From: Clostridia bacterium
GTDB taxonomy: Bacteria; Bacillota; Clostridia; Christensenellales; DTU072
Assembly (NCBI GenBank): GCA_016297005.1
Contig: JAEDHK010000006.1
Span: 1 to 64,000, forward strand
Length of the DNA: 64,000 nucleotides
Direction: 5' to 3'
In this document: in pieces, positions 1-8,695 of the stretch
Position numbering within the stretch: position 1 is the first letter of the stretch
Layout of the letters: each line of letters begins with the position of its first letter
Notes under the pieces: generated by a model
Told to the model about the DNA's origin: nothing
The model's input: only the letters and a program-made list of their open reading frames with translations
Database searches by the model: none
Made by a program: the position numbers and the translations under genes

Positions 1-91
1 TGGCGGAGTGGGTGGGATTCGAACCCACGTGACGATTGCTCGTCAAACGCATTTCGAGTGCGCCCCGTTATGACCGCTTCGATACCACTCC
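1..91 (-). tRNA. tRNA-Ser (anticodon CGA)
   Basis: Read on the minus strand this is a full cloverleaf. The 7-bp acceptor stem is GGAGTGG/CCACTCC, the discriminator base is G, and CCA is encoded (positions 1-3). The anticodon stem GCGCA/TGCGT holds the loop CTCGAAA, so the anticodon is CGA, reading UCG. A long variable arm (GACG...CGTC) is the hallmark of a class II serine tRNA. The T-arm contains GGTTCGAATCC. The 3' end coincides with the window edge. Confidence 0.96.
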
Positions 92-105
92 GTATTTATG
101 AAAGG

Positions 106-134
106 ATTATACATTGTTTAGGATGTTTTGTCAA
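106..134 (-). promoter_or_regulatory. Consensus promoter of tRNA-Ser
   Basis: On the minus strand TTGACA (129-134) and TATAAT (106-111) are separated by exactly 17 bp, a perfect match to the housekeeping sigma consensus. Transcription would start near 99, giving an 8-nt leader before the tRNA 5' end. Confidence 0.9.
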
Positions 135-219
135 TCGGAAAAGCGGCTATCTTAGTCCCATTTTCAGCTTTCTTGTCAGGGGAGATTTATAAAAGACGAA
201 GGTAGAATTGTTTTTTTAG

Positions 220-248
220 TTGCCACTTATAAAAAATTGTCCTATAAT
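220..248 (+). promoter_or_regulatory. Promoter of the tyrS operon
   Basis: TTGCCA (220-225), a 17-bp spacer and TATAAT (243-248). The start would be near 255, leaving a leader of about 25 nt with an AAGGTGG SD at 269-275. There is no room for a T-box and none is seen. Confidence 0.8.
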
Positions 249-279
249 AAATAAAAATATAATTGATAAGGTGGAAATT

Positions 280-1494
280 ATGAGTAAAAACGTTATGGAT
301 ATTCTCAGAGAGAGGGGCTTTATTAAGCAAACCGTCTACGAAGACGACCTCTACGAATTATTGGGGAAGGAGTCCGTTCCGTTTTACATCGGCTTCGATC
401 CGACGGCCGATAGTCTACACGTAGGACACTTTTTGGCTTTGATGGCGATGAGCCACATGCAAAAGGCCGGACATAAGCCCATTGTTCTTATCGGTGGCGG
501 TACCGCAATGGTAGGCGACCCATCGGGCAGAACGGACATGCGTAGTATGATGACCAAAGAGCAGATCGCGCACAACTGTGAGTGTTTTAAGAAGCAGATG
601 AGTAAGTTCTTTACTTTTGAGGGAGAGAATGCGGCCGTCATGGTCAACAACGCCGACTGGCTTCTTAACCTCAATTATATTGATTTTTTACGCGAAGTCG
701 GAGCACATTTTTCCGTCAACAGAATGCTCACTGCCGAGTGCTTTAAACAACGTTTGGAAAGGGGACTTTCTTTCTTGGAATTCAACTATATGCTGATGCA
801 GAGTTACGACTTTCTCGTTCTTTGCAGAAAGTACGGATGTTTGCTTGAATGCGGCGGAGACGACCAATGGTCCAATATTCTTGCCGGCGCCGATCTGATC
901 CGCAGGAAGGAAGGAAAAAGCGCATTTGCTATGACTTTTGAGCTTCTTACCACCAGCGAGGGCAAGAAGATGGGAAAAACCCAAAAGGGTGCGGTATGGC
1001 TGGACGCAAACAAGACTACCCCGTACGAGTTCTTCCAGTACTTCCGTAACGTAGACGACGCGGACGTCAATAAGTGCATGCGCTTCCTGACATTTTTGGA
1101 GATGGACGAGATCAACGAACTGACGAAGTATCAAGACGAGCGTATGAACGCCGCCAAAGAGCGTCTTGCGTACGAAGTAACGAAGATCGTTCACGGCGAA
1201 GAAGAAGCCGGAAAGGCTCTCGAACAGGCCCGCGGTGCATTCGGCGGCAACTCCGATCAAATGCCCACCGTAACGGTGGACCTGGCAGCCAACAAGAATA
1301 TCGTCGATTTGCTGGTAGCGGTCGGCGTAGCCAAGAGTAAAGGCGAAGCAAAACGTCTTATCGACGGCGGAGGCGTTAAAATCGGAGAAGAAACCGTTTC
1401 TTCTTATGGTTACGGAATTTCCGACAGCGACGCAGTGAACGGATTTGTTTTGCATAAGGGCAAAAAAGTCCATCTTCGCGTACAACCTGCTTAA
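280..1494 (+). CDS. tyrS: Tyrosyl-tRNA synthetase
   Basis: TyrRS charges tRNA-Tyr with tyrosine in the cytoplasm. The 404-residue product has the bacterial length. The class I HIGH motif reads HVGH (47-50), and the KMSKS loop reads KMGKT (230-234), a variant usual in TyrS. A C-terminal S4 RNA-binding domain covers the last 65 or so residues. The ATG at 280 is chosen because AAGGTGG lies just upstream and the N-terminus then matches the family; an upstream in-frame TTG at 220 is really the promoter -35 box. It heads a five-gene operon and its stop overlaps the next ATG by one base. No T-box leader is seen, unlike many Bacillota tyrS genes. Confidence 0.97.
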   Translation: MSKNVMDILRERGFIKQTVYEDDLYELLGKESVPFYIGFDPTADSLHVGHFLALMAMSHMQKAGHKPIVLIGGGTAMVGDPSGRTDMRSMMTKEQIAHNCECFKKQMSKFFTFEGENAAVMVNNADWLLNLNYIDFLREVGAHFSVNRMLTAECFKQRLERGLSFLEFNYMLMQSYDFLVLCRKYGCLLECGGDDQWSNILAGADLIRRKEGKSAFAMTFELLTTSEGKKMGKTQKGAVWLDANKTTPYEFFQYFRNVDDADVNKCMRFLTFLEMDEINELTKYQDERMNAAKERLAYEVTKIVHGEEEAGKALEQARGAFGGNSDQMPTVTVDLAANKNIVDLLVAVGVAKSKGEAKRLIDGGGVKIGEETVSSYGYGISDSDAVNGFVLHKGKKVHLRVQPA

Positions 1495-2120
1495 TGGGTA
1501 TTCTGACCGTACAAGGCGAGTCGCAGGCGACGATTGAGATCAAAAAATCCGTCTTTATCTGTCACCTGAAAGGGATAGATGATTATGACGAGGGGCTGAC
1601 GTACGTTAAAAAGATCGCCTCGGACTATCCGGACGCCAGACACAATTGCTATACCTTCCTTACCCATGACGGAAGACAGAAGTTTTCGGACAACGGAGAA
1701 CCGCAGGGGACGGCCGGAGTGCCGATGACGGAGATACTGAAAAAGAAAGAGATCACCGACGTGGCTTGCGTTGTAACGCGCTACTTTGGCGGAATAAAAT
1801 TGGGAACGGGCGGTCTTGCCGCGGCTTATTCTCAGGCGGTCAAAGAAGCGATCGGGAGCGCCGAAATAGTCGAGAAAGCAAAGAGTATCGTCCGTACGAT
1901 AGAAACCGATTACGGCGGATATCAGACGATCGTAAGAGCAACGGAAAGTTTCGGCGCGGTCGTACTCCCGCCGGAGTACGGACAAACCGTGCGCATTACT
2001 TTTTATTACCCGTCCGAAAACGACGACGAGTGGAAGGAAAAGGAAAAACAGCTTTTTAGCGGCAAAGTCCTGAGTATAATCGTAGAAGAAAGCTATAAAA
2101 CGTACAAAACTCAAAGATAA
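1494..2120 (+). CDS. yigZ: YigZ/IMPACT family protein
   Basis: A 208-residue protein of the YigZ (UPF0029/IMPACT) family. The conserved core DNGEPQGTAGVPM and the following RYFGGIKLGTGGL segment are diagnostic and sit in the N-terminal IMPACT domain (about 20-115). The C-terminal part matches the ferredoxin-like DUF1949 region. Family members are linked to translation control, but the biochemical role is not settled. The start overlaps the tyrS stop (TAATG), implying translational coupling. Confidence 0.93.
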   Translation: MGILTVQGESQATIEIKKSVFICHLKGIDDYDEGLTYVKKIASDYPDARHNCYTFLTHDGRQKFSDNGEPQGTAGVPMTEILKKKEITDVACVVTRYFGGIKLGTGGLAAAYSQAVKEAIGSAEIVEKAKSIVRTIETDYGGYQTIVRATESFGAVVLPPEYGQTVRITFYYPSENDDEWKEKEKQLFSGKVLSIIVEESYKTYKTQR

Positions 2121-2161
2121 ATAATAAAAACTACAATAATAAAACACAGTTGGGAGGAAAA

Positions 2162-3217
2162 ATGAAAATCACGCTTACGCAAAACAAAAAGACAAAACCC
2201 GACTTCAACAAGCTGGGCTTCGGTAAATATTTTACCGATCACATGTTGATGATGACGTATTCGAACGGCGTTTGGGATGAACCCGAGATCGTTCCGTACG
2301 CTCCTATTACCATGGACCCCTGCACCAACGTTCTGCACTACGGCCAGGGCATCTTCGAGGGAATGAAAGCCTACAAGACGCCGGAAGGCAAGATCACTAT
2401 GTTCCGCGCCTATGATAACCTCAGACGTCTTAACAAGTCTGCCGATCGACTCTGCATGCCCAACGTTGACGTCGAACTCGTCATGGACGGGCTGAAACAG
2501 CTCCTCGTTATCGATCAGGATTGGATTCCGACCGAGCCCGGCACGGCGCTCTATATCCGTCCCTTTATGATCGCCAACGACAAGGCGCTCGGCGTGCACG
2601 CCGCACATAACTATATCTTCTTGATCATCCTGTCCCCGGTCGGCAGCTATTATGCGCACGGACTTCAACCCACTAAGATTCTCGTCGAAGAAGAAATGGT
2701 TCGCGCTCCCCTGGGCGGCACCGGAGAATGCAAATGCATGGGCAACTATGCCGCCAGCCTCTATGCCGGAGAAATGGCCAACAAAAAAGGCTACGATCAG
2801 GTGCTGTGGCTCGACGGGAAAGAGCATAAATACGTCGAAGAAGTGGGCGCGATGAACATCTTCTTTGTCATCGACGGCGTTGTCGTTACGCCTGCGCTTG
2901 TCGGCTCCATCCTGCACGGCGTTACCAGACGCAGCGTTATTGAAGTGCTTCAGAAAGACGGATACAAAGTGGAAGAAAGACGTATTTCCACCGACGAGAT
3001 CGTGACGGCTCACAAAGAAGGCCGCCTGAACGAAGTGTTCGGTTCCGGAACCGCTGCCGTTATTTCTCCGGTCGGCGTGCTCAACTTCCGCGGAGAAGAC
3101 CTGATCGTCAATAACAACGAAATGGGTCCCGTCTCTCGTCATGCCTACGACCGTATCACTTCTATTCAGAACGGCACCGCCGAGGATGAATTCGGTTGGG
3201 TCGTTCACGTTAACTAA
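2162..3217 (+). CDS. ilvE: Branched-chain amino acid aminotransferase
   Basis: A PLP-dependent fold-type IV transaminase that interconverts Leu/Ile/Val and their 2-oxo acids. The 351-residue length and motifs fit the eukaryotic-like (type II) BCAT group. The PLP Schiff-base Lys is K191 in the TGECKCMGNY segment, and LDGKEHKYVEEVGAMN follows at 217-232. The ATG at 2162 is preceded by GGGAGG at ideal spacing. It follows yigZ by 41 bp, precedes nadK by 12 bp, and is probably cotranscribed with them. Confidence 0.96.
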   Translation: MKITLTQNKKTKPDFNKLGFGKYFTDHMLMMTYSNGVWDEPEIVPYAPITMDPCTNVLHYGQGIFEGMKAYKTPEGKITMFRAYDNLRRLNKSADRLCMPNVDVELVMDGLKQLLVIDQDWIPTEPGTALYIRPFMIANDKALGVHAAHNYIFLIILSPVGSYYAHGLQPTKILVEEEMVRAPLGGTGECKCMGNYAASLYAGEMANKKGYDQVLWLDGKEHKYVEEVGAMNIFFVIDGVVVTPALVGSILHGVTRRSVIEVLQKDGYKVEERRISTDEIVTAHKEGRLNEVFGSGTAAVISPVGVLNFRGEDLIVNNNEMGPVSRHAYDRITSIQNGTAEDEFGWVVHVN

Positions 3218-3229
3218 AATATAGATAGA

Positions 3230-4051
3230 ATGAAAAATTTTTTGCTGGTACCGAACTTTGATCGCAATCCTCTTCCGTTCGTTCGTCGGGCGGTCGACTT
3301 TTTGCGCGCAAAAGGATGCTCCGTCTTCTGTCAGAAGGAAGACGAGGGTAAGTTCGACGCCGCCGTTTGCGTCGATCCTGCATTGATCGATTGCATACTG
3401 GTCTTCGGTGGCGATGGTACCATGCTGAAAAACGTAAAAAAATATTTATCCTGGCAAAAACCCTTTGCCGGTATCAACACCGGCAAAGTAGGTTATCTTG
3501 CCGATATCGAACCCGAAGCGACGGAGACCGCGCTTGCCGCCATTCTTGACGGCAAGTATTCTAAGGAAGAACGCGTCACGTTGAGAGTATCGATCGGCGA
3601 TAAAACCGTCATCGGCATTAACGAAGCCGTCTTGCGCCGTTCTGCCACTCACATCCTTGCCGTGGAGATCAAAATCAACGGTCAAAGGGTGGAGCCCGTC
3701 CGTGCCGACGGCGTTATTGTCGCAACGCCCACCGGATCCACCGCCTATAATCTATCTGCCGGCGGCCCCATTCTGACGCCCAACTCCCGCAGCATGGTCG
3801 TTACCCCCGTTTGCGCTCACTCGCTTACCATCCGTCCTGTCGTAATCGGCGGTAGCGATATCGTATCTCTTATGGTAAAAAACGCCGACGAGCCGGCTTT
3901 TATTAACGTCGACGGCGAAAACGTCGATTCCTTGCCGACGGGAGCTTTCGTTAACGTTTCCGTTTCCGAAAAAACGTTTACGCTCCTTCGTCTGTCCGAG
4001 GGAAGTTTCTTTACCGTGCTCAGAAATAAACTTTCTACGTGGGAACAATGA
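3230..4051 (+). CDS. nadK: NAD kinase
   Basis: Phosphorylates NAD to NADP using ATP (or polyphosphate in some members). The 273-residue product has the family signature GGDGT (60-64) and the second conserved block ADGVIVATPTGSTAYNLSAG, which forms the substrate pocket. The start ATG lies 12 bp after ilvE with only weak SD character, so coupling to ilvE is likely. Its TGA overlaps the next ATG (ATGA). Confidence 0.95.
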   Translation: MKNFLLVPNFDRNPLPFVRRAVDFLRAKGCSVFCQKEDEGKFDAAVCVDPALIDCILVFGGDGTMLKNVKKYLSWQKPFAGINTGKVGYLADIEPEATETALAAILDGKYSKEERVTLRVSIGDKTVIGINEAVLRRSATHILAVEIKINGQRVEPVRADGVIVATPTGSTAYNLSAGGPILTPNSRSMVVTPVCAHSLTIRPVVIGGSDIVSLMVKNADEPAFINVDGENVDSLPTGAFVNVSVSEKTFTLLRLSEGSFFTVLRNKLSTWEQ

Positions 4052-5313
4052 AAAAAAAGCTTGCACGTTATCGAATGGATAATTCAGCCACCGTCTATCC
4101 GATGGTCGTGACCAAGACCGCCCAAAGTCTCTTCGGACTGTACGCAAAAATGCAACAAGAGATCGATCGTGAGCTGCTTCTTGCAGCCATCAATCTCTCT
4201 TTTGAGCGGTATCCTTATTATAAAGTCCGTATTCGTTACGGCTTTTTCCGTCCTTTTTTTGAAGAGAACCCTCATCCATACGTCCTGTGGAAGAAACGTA
4301 ACTTTCCGCTGGAACTTATCTCGTTCCCCCATAACAACGGATATCCATTCGTTACCGAGGTCGATGGAAAATACGTCTACATGATCTTTTTTCACGCTTT
4401 GTGCGATGCAACCGGGGCAATGGAGTTTTTAAAAACCGTCCTGCATACTTATTTAAAACTGATCGGAAAGCCTGTCGAGAGTATCGGCGTCCACCCGTTT
4501 GACGAAAAAGCGGGCGAGGGAGAAAGCGAAGACGCTTTCGAGAAATACTATAAAAAATACCCTCTGATTTCCGGTGCCAAAAACATGGCCGGCGGTTACG
4601 CCTTCGGCCCGACGGGAGAATACTTGCCCGAAAACAGATTCGAGAGCAGAAGGGTATCGTGCAAAACGGAGGACCTATTAAGGGTATCCCGCGCCCACGG
4701 GTGTAGCGTTACCGTCTTTTTGACCGCGCTCCTTGCTATGTCCGTCTTCCTCAGTCACGAAATTCCGCCCCGCCGGAACAACTACGTTTTTTTCATCCCC
4801 GTTAATTACAGAAAGTTTTTCCCATCGGAAACGCTCCGGAATTTTACCGGTTTCGCTCGATGTGTTATTCCCAAAGAAACGGAGTTTTCCGTCGAAACGT
4901 TGATCTCCATTATCGGCGAAGAAATGAAAAAACAGCTTGACAAAGAAGAACTGCACAAAAAGCTCTCTTTCTCTTCATTGATGAGTAAAAACCCTCTGAT
5001 GGCAATTCTGCCGTATTGGCTCAAAAAGCGTATTTCTCTTTGGGGTAGGGGAATAGGAAAAATGCCTCGTCAAACCATGATTCTTTCCAATATCGGCAGG
5101 GTCGCTTTCCCCGAAACCGACGAGATCGATCGCTTCGGCTTTATCGTCAATTGCAACGCCCGCACGCCGGAAAACGTCGGAGTTCTTTCTTATAAAGATA
5201 ATACTGAGATCACTTTTTTGCGAAAGATTGTCCCGGACAAATTAGAACGTAAGTTCTTCGAGCTGCTGTCCGGCTATCTCCCATGTTCGTTCATTCAAGA
5301 GTATTTGCATTAA
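4048..5313 (+). CDS. Condensation-like / alcohol acetyltransferase-type acyltransferase
   Basis: A 421-residue protein that resembles the CoA-dependent acyltransferase superfamily (condensation domain, WS/DGAT, COG4908-like). The key feature is HALCD in the segment FFHALCDATGAMEF (about 114-127), which fits the HxxxD catalytic motif, followed by a long C-terminal half with a conserved-looking SNIGRVAFP segment. The substrate is unknown. The start overlaps the nadK stop by ATGA. I chose the ATG at 4048 rather than a GTG nine bases earlier because of this coupling. Alternative roles include lipid or peptide acyl transfer. Confidence 0.7.
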   Translation: MKKKLARYRMDNSATVYPMVVTKTAQSLFGLYAKMQQEIDRELLLAAINLSFERYPYYKVRIRYGFFRPFFEENPHPYVLWKKRNFPLELISFPHNNGYPFVTEVDGKYVYMIFFHALCDATGAMEFLKTVLHTYLKLIGKPVESIGVHPFDEKAGEGESEDAFEKYYKKYPLISGAKNMAGGYAFGPTGEYLPENRFESRRVSCKTEDLLRVSRAHGCSVTVFLTALLAMSVFLSHEIPPRRNNYVFFIPVNYRKFFPSETLRNFTGFARCVIPKETEFSVETLISIIGEEMKKQLDKEELHKKLSFSSLMSKNPLMAILPYWLKKRISLWGRGIGKMPRQTMILSNIGRVAFPETDEIDRFGFIVNCNARTPENVGVLSYKDNTEITFLRKIVPDKLERKFFELLSGYLPCSFIQEYLH

Positions 5314-5345
5314 AAAAGCACATATTCGAATATGCGAATACGTGC
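5312..5345 (-). terminator. Hairpin with T-run on the minus strand
   Basis: Arms 5318-5328 and 5335-5345 pair over 11 bp with one mismatch around a 6-nt loop. On the minus strand a run of six T follows directly. It lies just downstream (minus sense) of the gene remnant at 5385-5516, for which it would have been the terminator. Confidence 0.5.
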
Positions 5346-5384
5346 ATAAAAGTCACTTCAAAAAAGTATTGAAAAAAGATCGGA

Positions 5385-5516
5385 TTAATCCGTCCAACCT
5401 AAGAGATAATCCGTAATATTTTTTGCGGTTATAGGTTCGATCACATATGGTATTTTATTGAGCCATTCATTTTCTGCTATTATTGCGCTTTTTCGATCTT
5501 GTTTCTTATTGTTTTT
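5385..5516 (-). pseudogene. C-terminal remnant of an unidentified gene
   Basis: An open frame of 43 codons on the minus strand ends in TAA at 5385 and begins directly after an in-frame TGA, with no start codon. The peptide (it contains AENEWLNKIPYVIEP and ends ITDYLLGWTD) has protein-like composition, and a minus-strand terminator hairpin follows 40 bp downstream. I read it as the tail of a gene whose 5' part was deleted. The rest of the 290-bp gap between the acyltransferase and the EamA gene holds only the two hairpins listed here. I do not recognise the family. Confidence 0.4.
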
Positions 5517-5565
5517 TCAGCGGTTTCGGACGCATTGTTTCAGATGTTAAGAAAAAACAAATATA

Positions 5566-5601
5566 AAAATGAACGGAAATGCCCAAGTGTCTTTCCCGTT
5601 C
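5566..5601 (-). terminator. Rho-independent terminator of the EamA gene
   Basis: Arms TTTCCCGTTC (5592-5601) and GAACGGAAA (5571-5579) form a 9-bp stem with one bulge. On the minus strand it is followed by ATTTTTATATTT. It begins three bases after the EamA stop codon. Confidence 0.75.
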
Positions 5602-5603
5602 TT

Positions 5604-6488
5604 TTATAGCGTAAACAATACCACGGACGCGACGCCGATGAGGAAGCCGACAAGTTGAAGCGGCCGAAGTTTTTCTTTGAAGATAATGCGGGCGAGTAAG
5701 AAAGTGAGGAGCAGGCTCCCTGCCGAGTTGAAAGAGTTTATAAAGGCGACGGGAATACTTCCGCCGGCAGCGAGGATCATGTAGCACAGATTGGTTGCGC
5801 CGTTCAGAAGACCGAGGATGACAGCGCACCACCAACCGCGTTTTAAAGACGGGAGCGTCAGACCGCTTTTTTTGTTGTTGAGAAGAGTAAGAATCAGATT
5901 GACGACGATGACCACCGCCATAGCGTACGTCATGAATTCAAGACGATGCCCGCCTCCGGTGATTTTTTGTTGAAGCGTTGAGCAGATTACGCAGGCGGCG
6001 TTTCCGCAAAAGCTGAGCAGGGCGAAGAGGAGCCACAGTGCTTTTTTCTTTTTATCCGAAGAAGAGACTGCTTTTTCAGTCGGATTGAAGTTGACCAAAA
6101 ACAGGGCGACGACGAGCAGGCCAAGACCGATCCAGAACGGAACGCCCACGCCGTCGTGATAGTAAATAACGCCGAAGAGGATGGGGACGATCAAAGAATA
6201 AGAAAGAAGGAGTGACGTAAGCGACACTGATCCTACTTTGAGCGCTTTGATCTGGAAAATATAGCCAACGCAGTACGCTCCGCCGAAAAGTAATCCGTAT
6301 AACAGGGTGGTGTTATCGTACTCGAATCGAAACTGTCCGTAAACGGCATAAAAAGCAAGTACCGTTGCGCCGATAAGAAGGGTGCAAAGGTACGGATCGG
6401 CGTCTTTTTGCCGGCGATTATAGAGCGACGAAAAAATAAATTGCGACGAATTCATCGTAACGTAGAGTATAAGCAGAAAGTAGTCCAT
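5604..6488 (-). CDS. EamA/DMT-family transporter
   Basis: A 294-residue integral membrane protein with about ten hydrophobic segments arranged as two EamA-like halves. An internal loop rich in charged residues (SSSDKKKKALW) separates the halves. The pattern SVSLTSLLLSYSLIVPILFG in half one and SIPVAFINSFNSAGSLLLTF in half two matches drug/metabolite transporters. The substrate cannot be told. It lies downstream of two minus-strand hydrolase genes with a 65-bp gap, and a clear terminator follows. Confidence 0.85.
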   Translation of the reverse strand: MDYFLLILYVTMNSSQFIFSSLYNRRQKDADPYLCTLLIGATVLAFYAVYGQFRFEYDNTTLLYGLLFGGAYCVGYIFQIKALKVGSVSLTSLLLSYSLIVPILFGVIYYHDGVGVPFWIGLGLLVVALFLVNFNPTEKAVSSSDKKKKALWLLFALLSFCGNAACVICSTLQQKITGGGHRLEFMTYAMAVVIVVNLILTLLNNKKSGLTLPSLKRGWWCAVILGLLNGATNLCYMILAAGGSIPVAFINSFNSAGSLLLTFLLARIIFKEKLRPLQLVGFLIGVASVVLFTL

Positions 6489-6518
6489 ATTTTTATCCGA
6501 TCATATTAAAATAAGAGT

Positions 6519-6538
6519 ATATGCGCGAACGCTCATAT
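6519..6538 (-). terminator. Possible weak hairpin between hydrolase and EamA genes
   Basis: On the minus strand ATATGAGCG-TT-CGCGCATAT forms a hairpin with one internal mismatch, followed by a T-rich stretch. It could attenuate transcription entering the EamA gene. Confidence 0.3.
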
Positions 6539-6553
6539 CAAAATATTTACATA

Positions 6554-7477
6554 TCAAAACAGTTTCAGTCTATCAAGGATTTCACAAACGTTCATAATCT
6601 GATTCCGCTTGCGCGCATGCCAGGCGAAAACGACGTTTTTACGAACGTTGAAATATAAACCCTGTCCGGCTGCACCGGTAACGGAATAGCCGTACTGACT
6701 CAAACGGCGCACGCCGAAGCCGTAGTTTTCGTTGTTGGCTCTGGCGACAGAGGCAGTCAGTCCCATATCTATCCATTCTTCCGAGATATATCGTACGCCG
6801 TCGTAGATCCCTTTATGAAGCCATAACCATCCCAATTTGGCGTAGTCTTCCGTACGTAGGAGAAGACCCGTGCCGCCCATAACGTGTCCGTTCGGATCGC
6901 GGAGCCATGCATAATTGACAAATCCCATCGGAGCGAAAAGGTTTTGCGCTATAAAGTTCATAAAGTCGCCCCCGCAGAGTTTTTCGACAAGGCGGGCAAG
7001 AACGTAATAATTTCCGTCGTAGTATCGGAAAAAAGCGCCCGGCTCGTGGACGATGGGCATAGAAAAAATACTTGTCAGAATCTCCTCCCCGCTCCACGTC
7101 TTTTCTCCGTCGTCGAAATCGGAATTGCCGTCGTCGAATCCGTTTTTGAAGTCTGTGCCGGGTCGGTGATGAAGTAGATGATCGATCGTTACGTCGTACC
7201 ACCTGGGATCAACGGTGTCCGGAAAGTATTCGCCAAGATAATCGGCGATCTTATCCTGTGGGGTAAAAAGCTTTTTATCGTACAAGAGTCCAAGCGCAAG
7301 GGCGACGGTACTTTTGGAAACGGAGTAACAGGAGTAGGGCGCGCGCCCTTTGACGATCTGTTTTGATCTGAAAGAAAGTTTTCCGTCGCTCTCCGTCAGA
7401 CAGACGACGCGGAAGATATTATGTGTAAGCCCTAAAAAGCGAGCAGGAACGACGAGTTTATTGATAGGGTTTTTCAT
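6554..7477 (-). CDS. Beta-lactamase-fold serine hydrolase (COG1680-like), copy B of a tandem pair
   Basis: A 307-residue class C beta-lactamase/PBP-like hydrolase. The nucleophile motif is SVSK (52-55, SxxK), the YxN region reads RYYDGNYYVLARL, and GAAGQG replaces the HTG/KTG triad of true beta-lactamases, as in many esterase-like relatives. There is no signal peptide, so it should be cytosolic. Its N-terminus MKNPINKL is identical to that of the upstream gene at 7490-8377, and the two clearly arose by tandem duplication. It follows its paralogue by 12 bp without a visible SD, so coupled translation is likely. The substrate is unknown. Confidence 0.88.
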   Translation of the reverse strand: MKNPINKLVVPARFLGLTHNIFRVVCLTESDGKLSFRSKQIVKGRAPYSCYSVSKSTVALALGLLYDKKLFTPQDKIADYLGEYFPDTVDPRWYDVTIDHLLHHRPGTDFKNGFDDGNSDFDDGEKTWSGEEILTSIFSMPIVHEPGAFFRYYDGNYYVLARLVEKLCGGDFMNFIAQNLFAPMGFVNYAWLRDPNGHVMGGTGLLLRTEDYAKLGWLWLHKGIYDGVRYISEEWIDMGLTASVARANNENYGFGVRRLSQYGYSVTGAAGQGLYFNVRKNVVFAWHARKRNQIMNVCEILDRLKLF

Positions 7478-7489
7478 GCATAGCGATTT

Positions 7490-8377
7490 TTATATGATAT
7501 TCAGCTTTTGTAAAAGACAACACAATTTGAGCGCCGGGCAACCATGTTGCGCGTGCCAGGCGTAGACTATTTTTTTCTTTCTGTCGATAAAAACGCCCTG
7601 ACCGTTCATTCCCGTCATACACAGACAATCCTGATTGATCGTACGGATACCGAAGCCGGAATTGTTTTCGTGCTTTACGAGCGTGCAAAGATCAATCCAT
7701 TCTTCCGAAAGATATCTCGTTCCGTCGTATACGCCCTTATTCATGACGAGAACGCCGATTTTTGCCATATCCTCGGTGCGAAGATATAACCCGGTACCGC
7801 CGAGGATGTGACCTGTGGCGTCTTTGGCCCAGGTGTCGTAATAAAAGCCGAGCGGACGGAAAAGACTTCTGCTCAGATAGCTTTCAGCCGTTTCTCCGGC
7901 GATCTTCTCGAAAACACGAGCGAGGATATAATAGTTCCCGTCGGAATACTTCCGGGTCTTTCCGCGTTCTCCGATGATGGGAGAAGAGAAAAGAGCGGTC
8001 AGCACTTCGCCGCGTTGCGTCTGTTCGTTATCGTAGTCTATCGCGTCCCTCGCCCCCGTTCGATGGTAGAAAAGATCTTCGAGCGTTACTTCGTACCAAC
8101 CGACGTCGACGTCGGCCGGAAAGTATTCTTTTAAATAATCGGCGACGCGGTTCTCAGGTCGAAACAAGCCCCGGTCGAACAGGAAGCCGAAAGCGAGCGC
8201 CACGATCGATTTGCTGACCGAGTAGCACTGCCGCGCAAGATTTTTTTGTCCGGGATAGCGGAACTTCGTACGGATAGAAAGGCCGTTGCTTTCGTCCGCG
8301 CAAGAAACCGCCGTCCAGGTGTTTCTGCCCGGCGAAAGGAGCAATGGATAATAAAGTTTGTTAATAGGATTTTTCAT
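7490..8377 (-). CDS. Beta-lactamase-fold serine hydrolase (COG1680-like), copy A of a tandem pair
   Basis: A 295-residue paralogue of the next gene. SVSK (53-56) gives the nucleophile, the YxN region reads RKYSDGNYYILAR, and MNGQG sits at the third motif. It has no secretion signal. A strong promoter (TTGACT-18-TATAAT) ends only six bases before the ATG, and there is no SD, so the mRNA should be leaderless. The -35 box lies inside the tail of the decayed AGE gene. Function cannot be assigned beyond hydrolase; esterase, amidase or peptidase are all possible in this family. Confidence 0.88.
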   Translation of the reverse strand: MKNPINKLYYPLLLSPGRNTWTAVSCADESNGLSIRTKFRYPGQKNLARQCYSVSKSIVALAFGFLFDRGLFRPENRVADYLKEYFPADVDVGWYEVTLEDLFYHRTGARDAIDYDNEQTQRGEVLTALFSSPIIGERGKTRKYSDGNYYILARVFEKIAGETAESYLSRSLFRPLGFYYDTWAKDATGHILGGTGLYLRTEDMAKIGVLVMNKGVYDGTRYLSEEWIDLCTLVKHENNSGFGIRTINQDCLCMTGMNGQGVFIDRKKKIVYAWHAQHGCPALKLCCLLQKLNII

Positions 8378-8383
8378 GCTTAA

Positions 8384-8413
8384 ATTATACTATATTCCGA
8401 CAAATAAAGTCAA
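8384..8413 (-). promoter_or_regulatory. Promoter giving a leaderless hydrolase mRNA
   Basis: Minus strand: TTGACT (8408-8413), 18-bp spacer, TATAAT (8384-8389), then six bases to the ATG at 8377. The predicted transcription start falls on or next to the start codon. Confidence 0.8.
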
Positions 8414-8631
8414 TCTCCGTCAGCTTGTTTATCAAAGAAACCGTCCGAAAGGATGAGCATACATTTCGACAACATGCTCATAACGTGAAAGGGATCTTTG
8501 TAGGCGCGTCTTTTACGGGGAGGTTCGGCCGGCTTGCCATCCCGGCGCGAGCGTCCGTACCGTTCGCCGTATTCCGGGTCGGAAAAATGCTCGAACGTAG
8601 GAGCGCGTTCCATAGGGATTTTCGATATTGT
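8410..8631 (-). pseudogene. 3' fragment of a decayed N-acylglucosamine 2-epimerase (AGE) family gene
   Basis: Translated on the minus strand this gives TFEHFSDPEYGERYGR, then RRDGKPAEPP and DPFHVMSMLSKC. These align with the C-terminal signature of AGE-family epimerases (typically YTF..F.DPEYGEWFGYL.R.G...K..F.G.FHVPR). Conserved Trp, Gly and Cys-type positions have become Arg, as expected in a gene no longer under selection. An ATG at 8613 would open 67 codons, but it has no SD and I regard it as incidental. The upstream two thirds of the gene lie at 9723-10255, beyond the inserted cassette. Confidence 0.8.
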
Positions 8632-8641
8632 TATTTTTGAG

Positions 8642-8676
8642 GAATAAGCGTGGCAATTAGTCACGCTTATTCTTTT
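8642..8676 (+). terminator. Perfect 11-bp hairpin at the cassette edge
   Basis: GAATAAGCGTG (8642-8652) pairs perfectly with CACGCTTATTC (8662-8672) around a 9-nt loop, followed by TTTT. It looks like a plus-strand terminator, yet there is no intact plus-strand gene upstream. It may insulate the cassette or mark its end. Confidence 0.6.
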
Positions 8677-8695
8677 GTCTGTGGGTAAAACCGGA

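Noticed and set aside
135..279. Possible T-box leader before tyrS
   Set aside because: No AGGGTGGNACCGCG-type T-box sequence or specifier stem is present, and the promoter leaves only about 25 nt of leader.
8425..8640. Plus-strand open frame of 71 codons
   Set aside because: It is antisense to the AGE 3' fragment, lacks an SD, and its peptide looks like a shadow of the minus-strand coding pattern.
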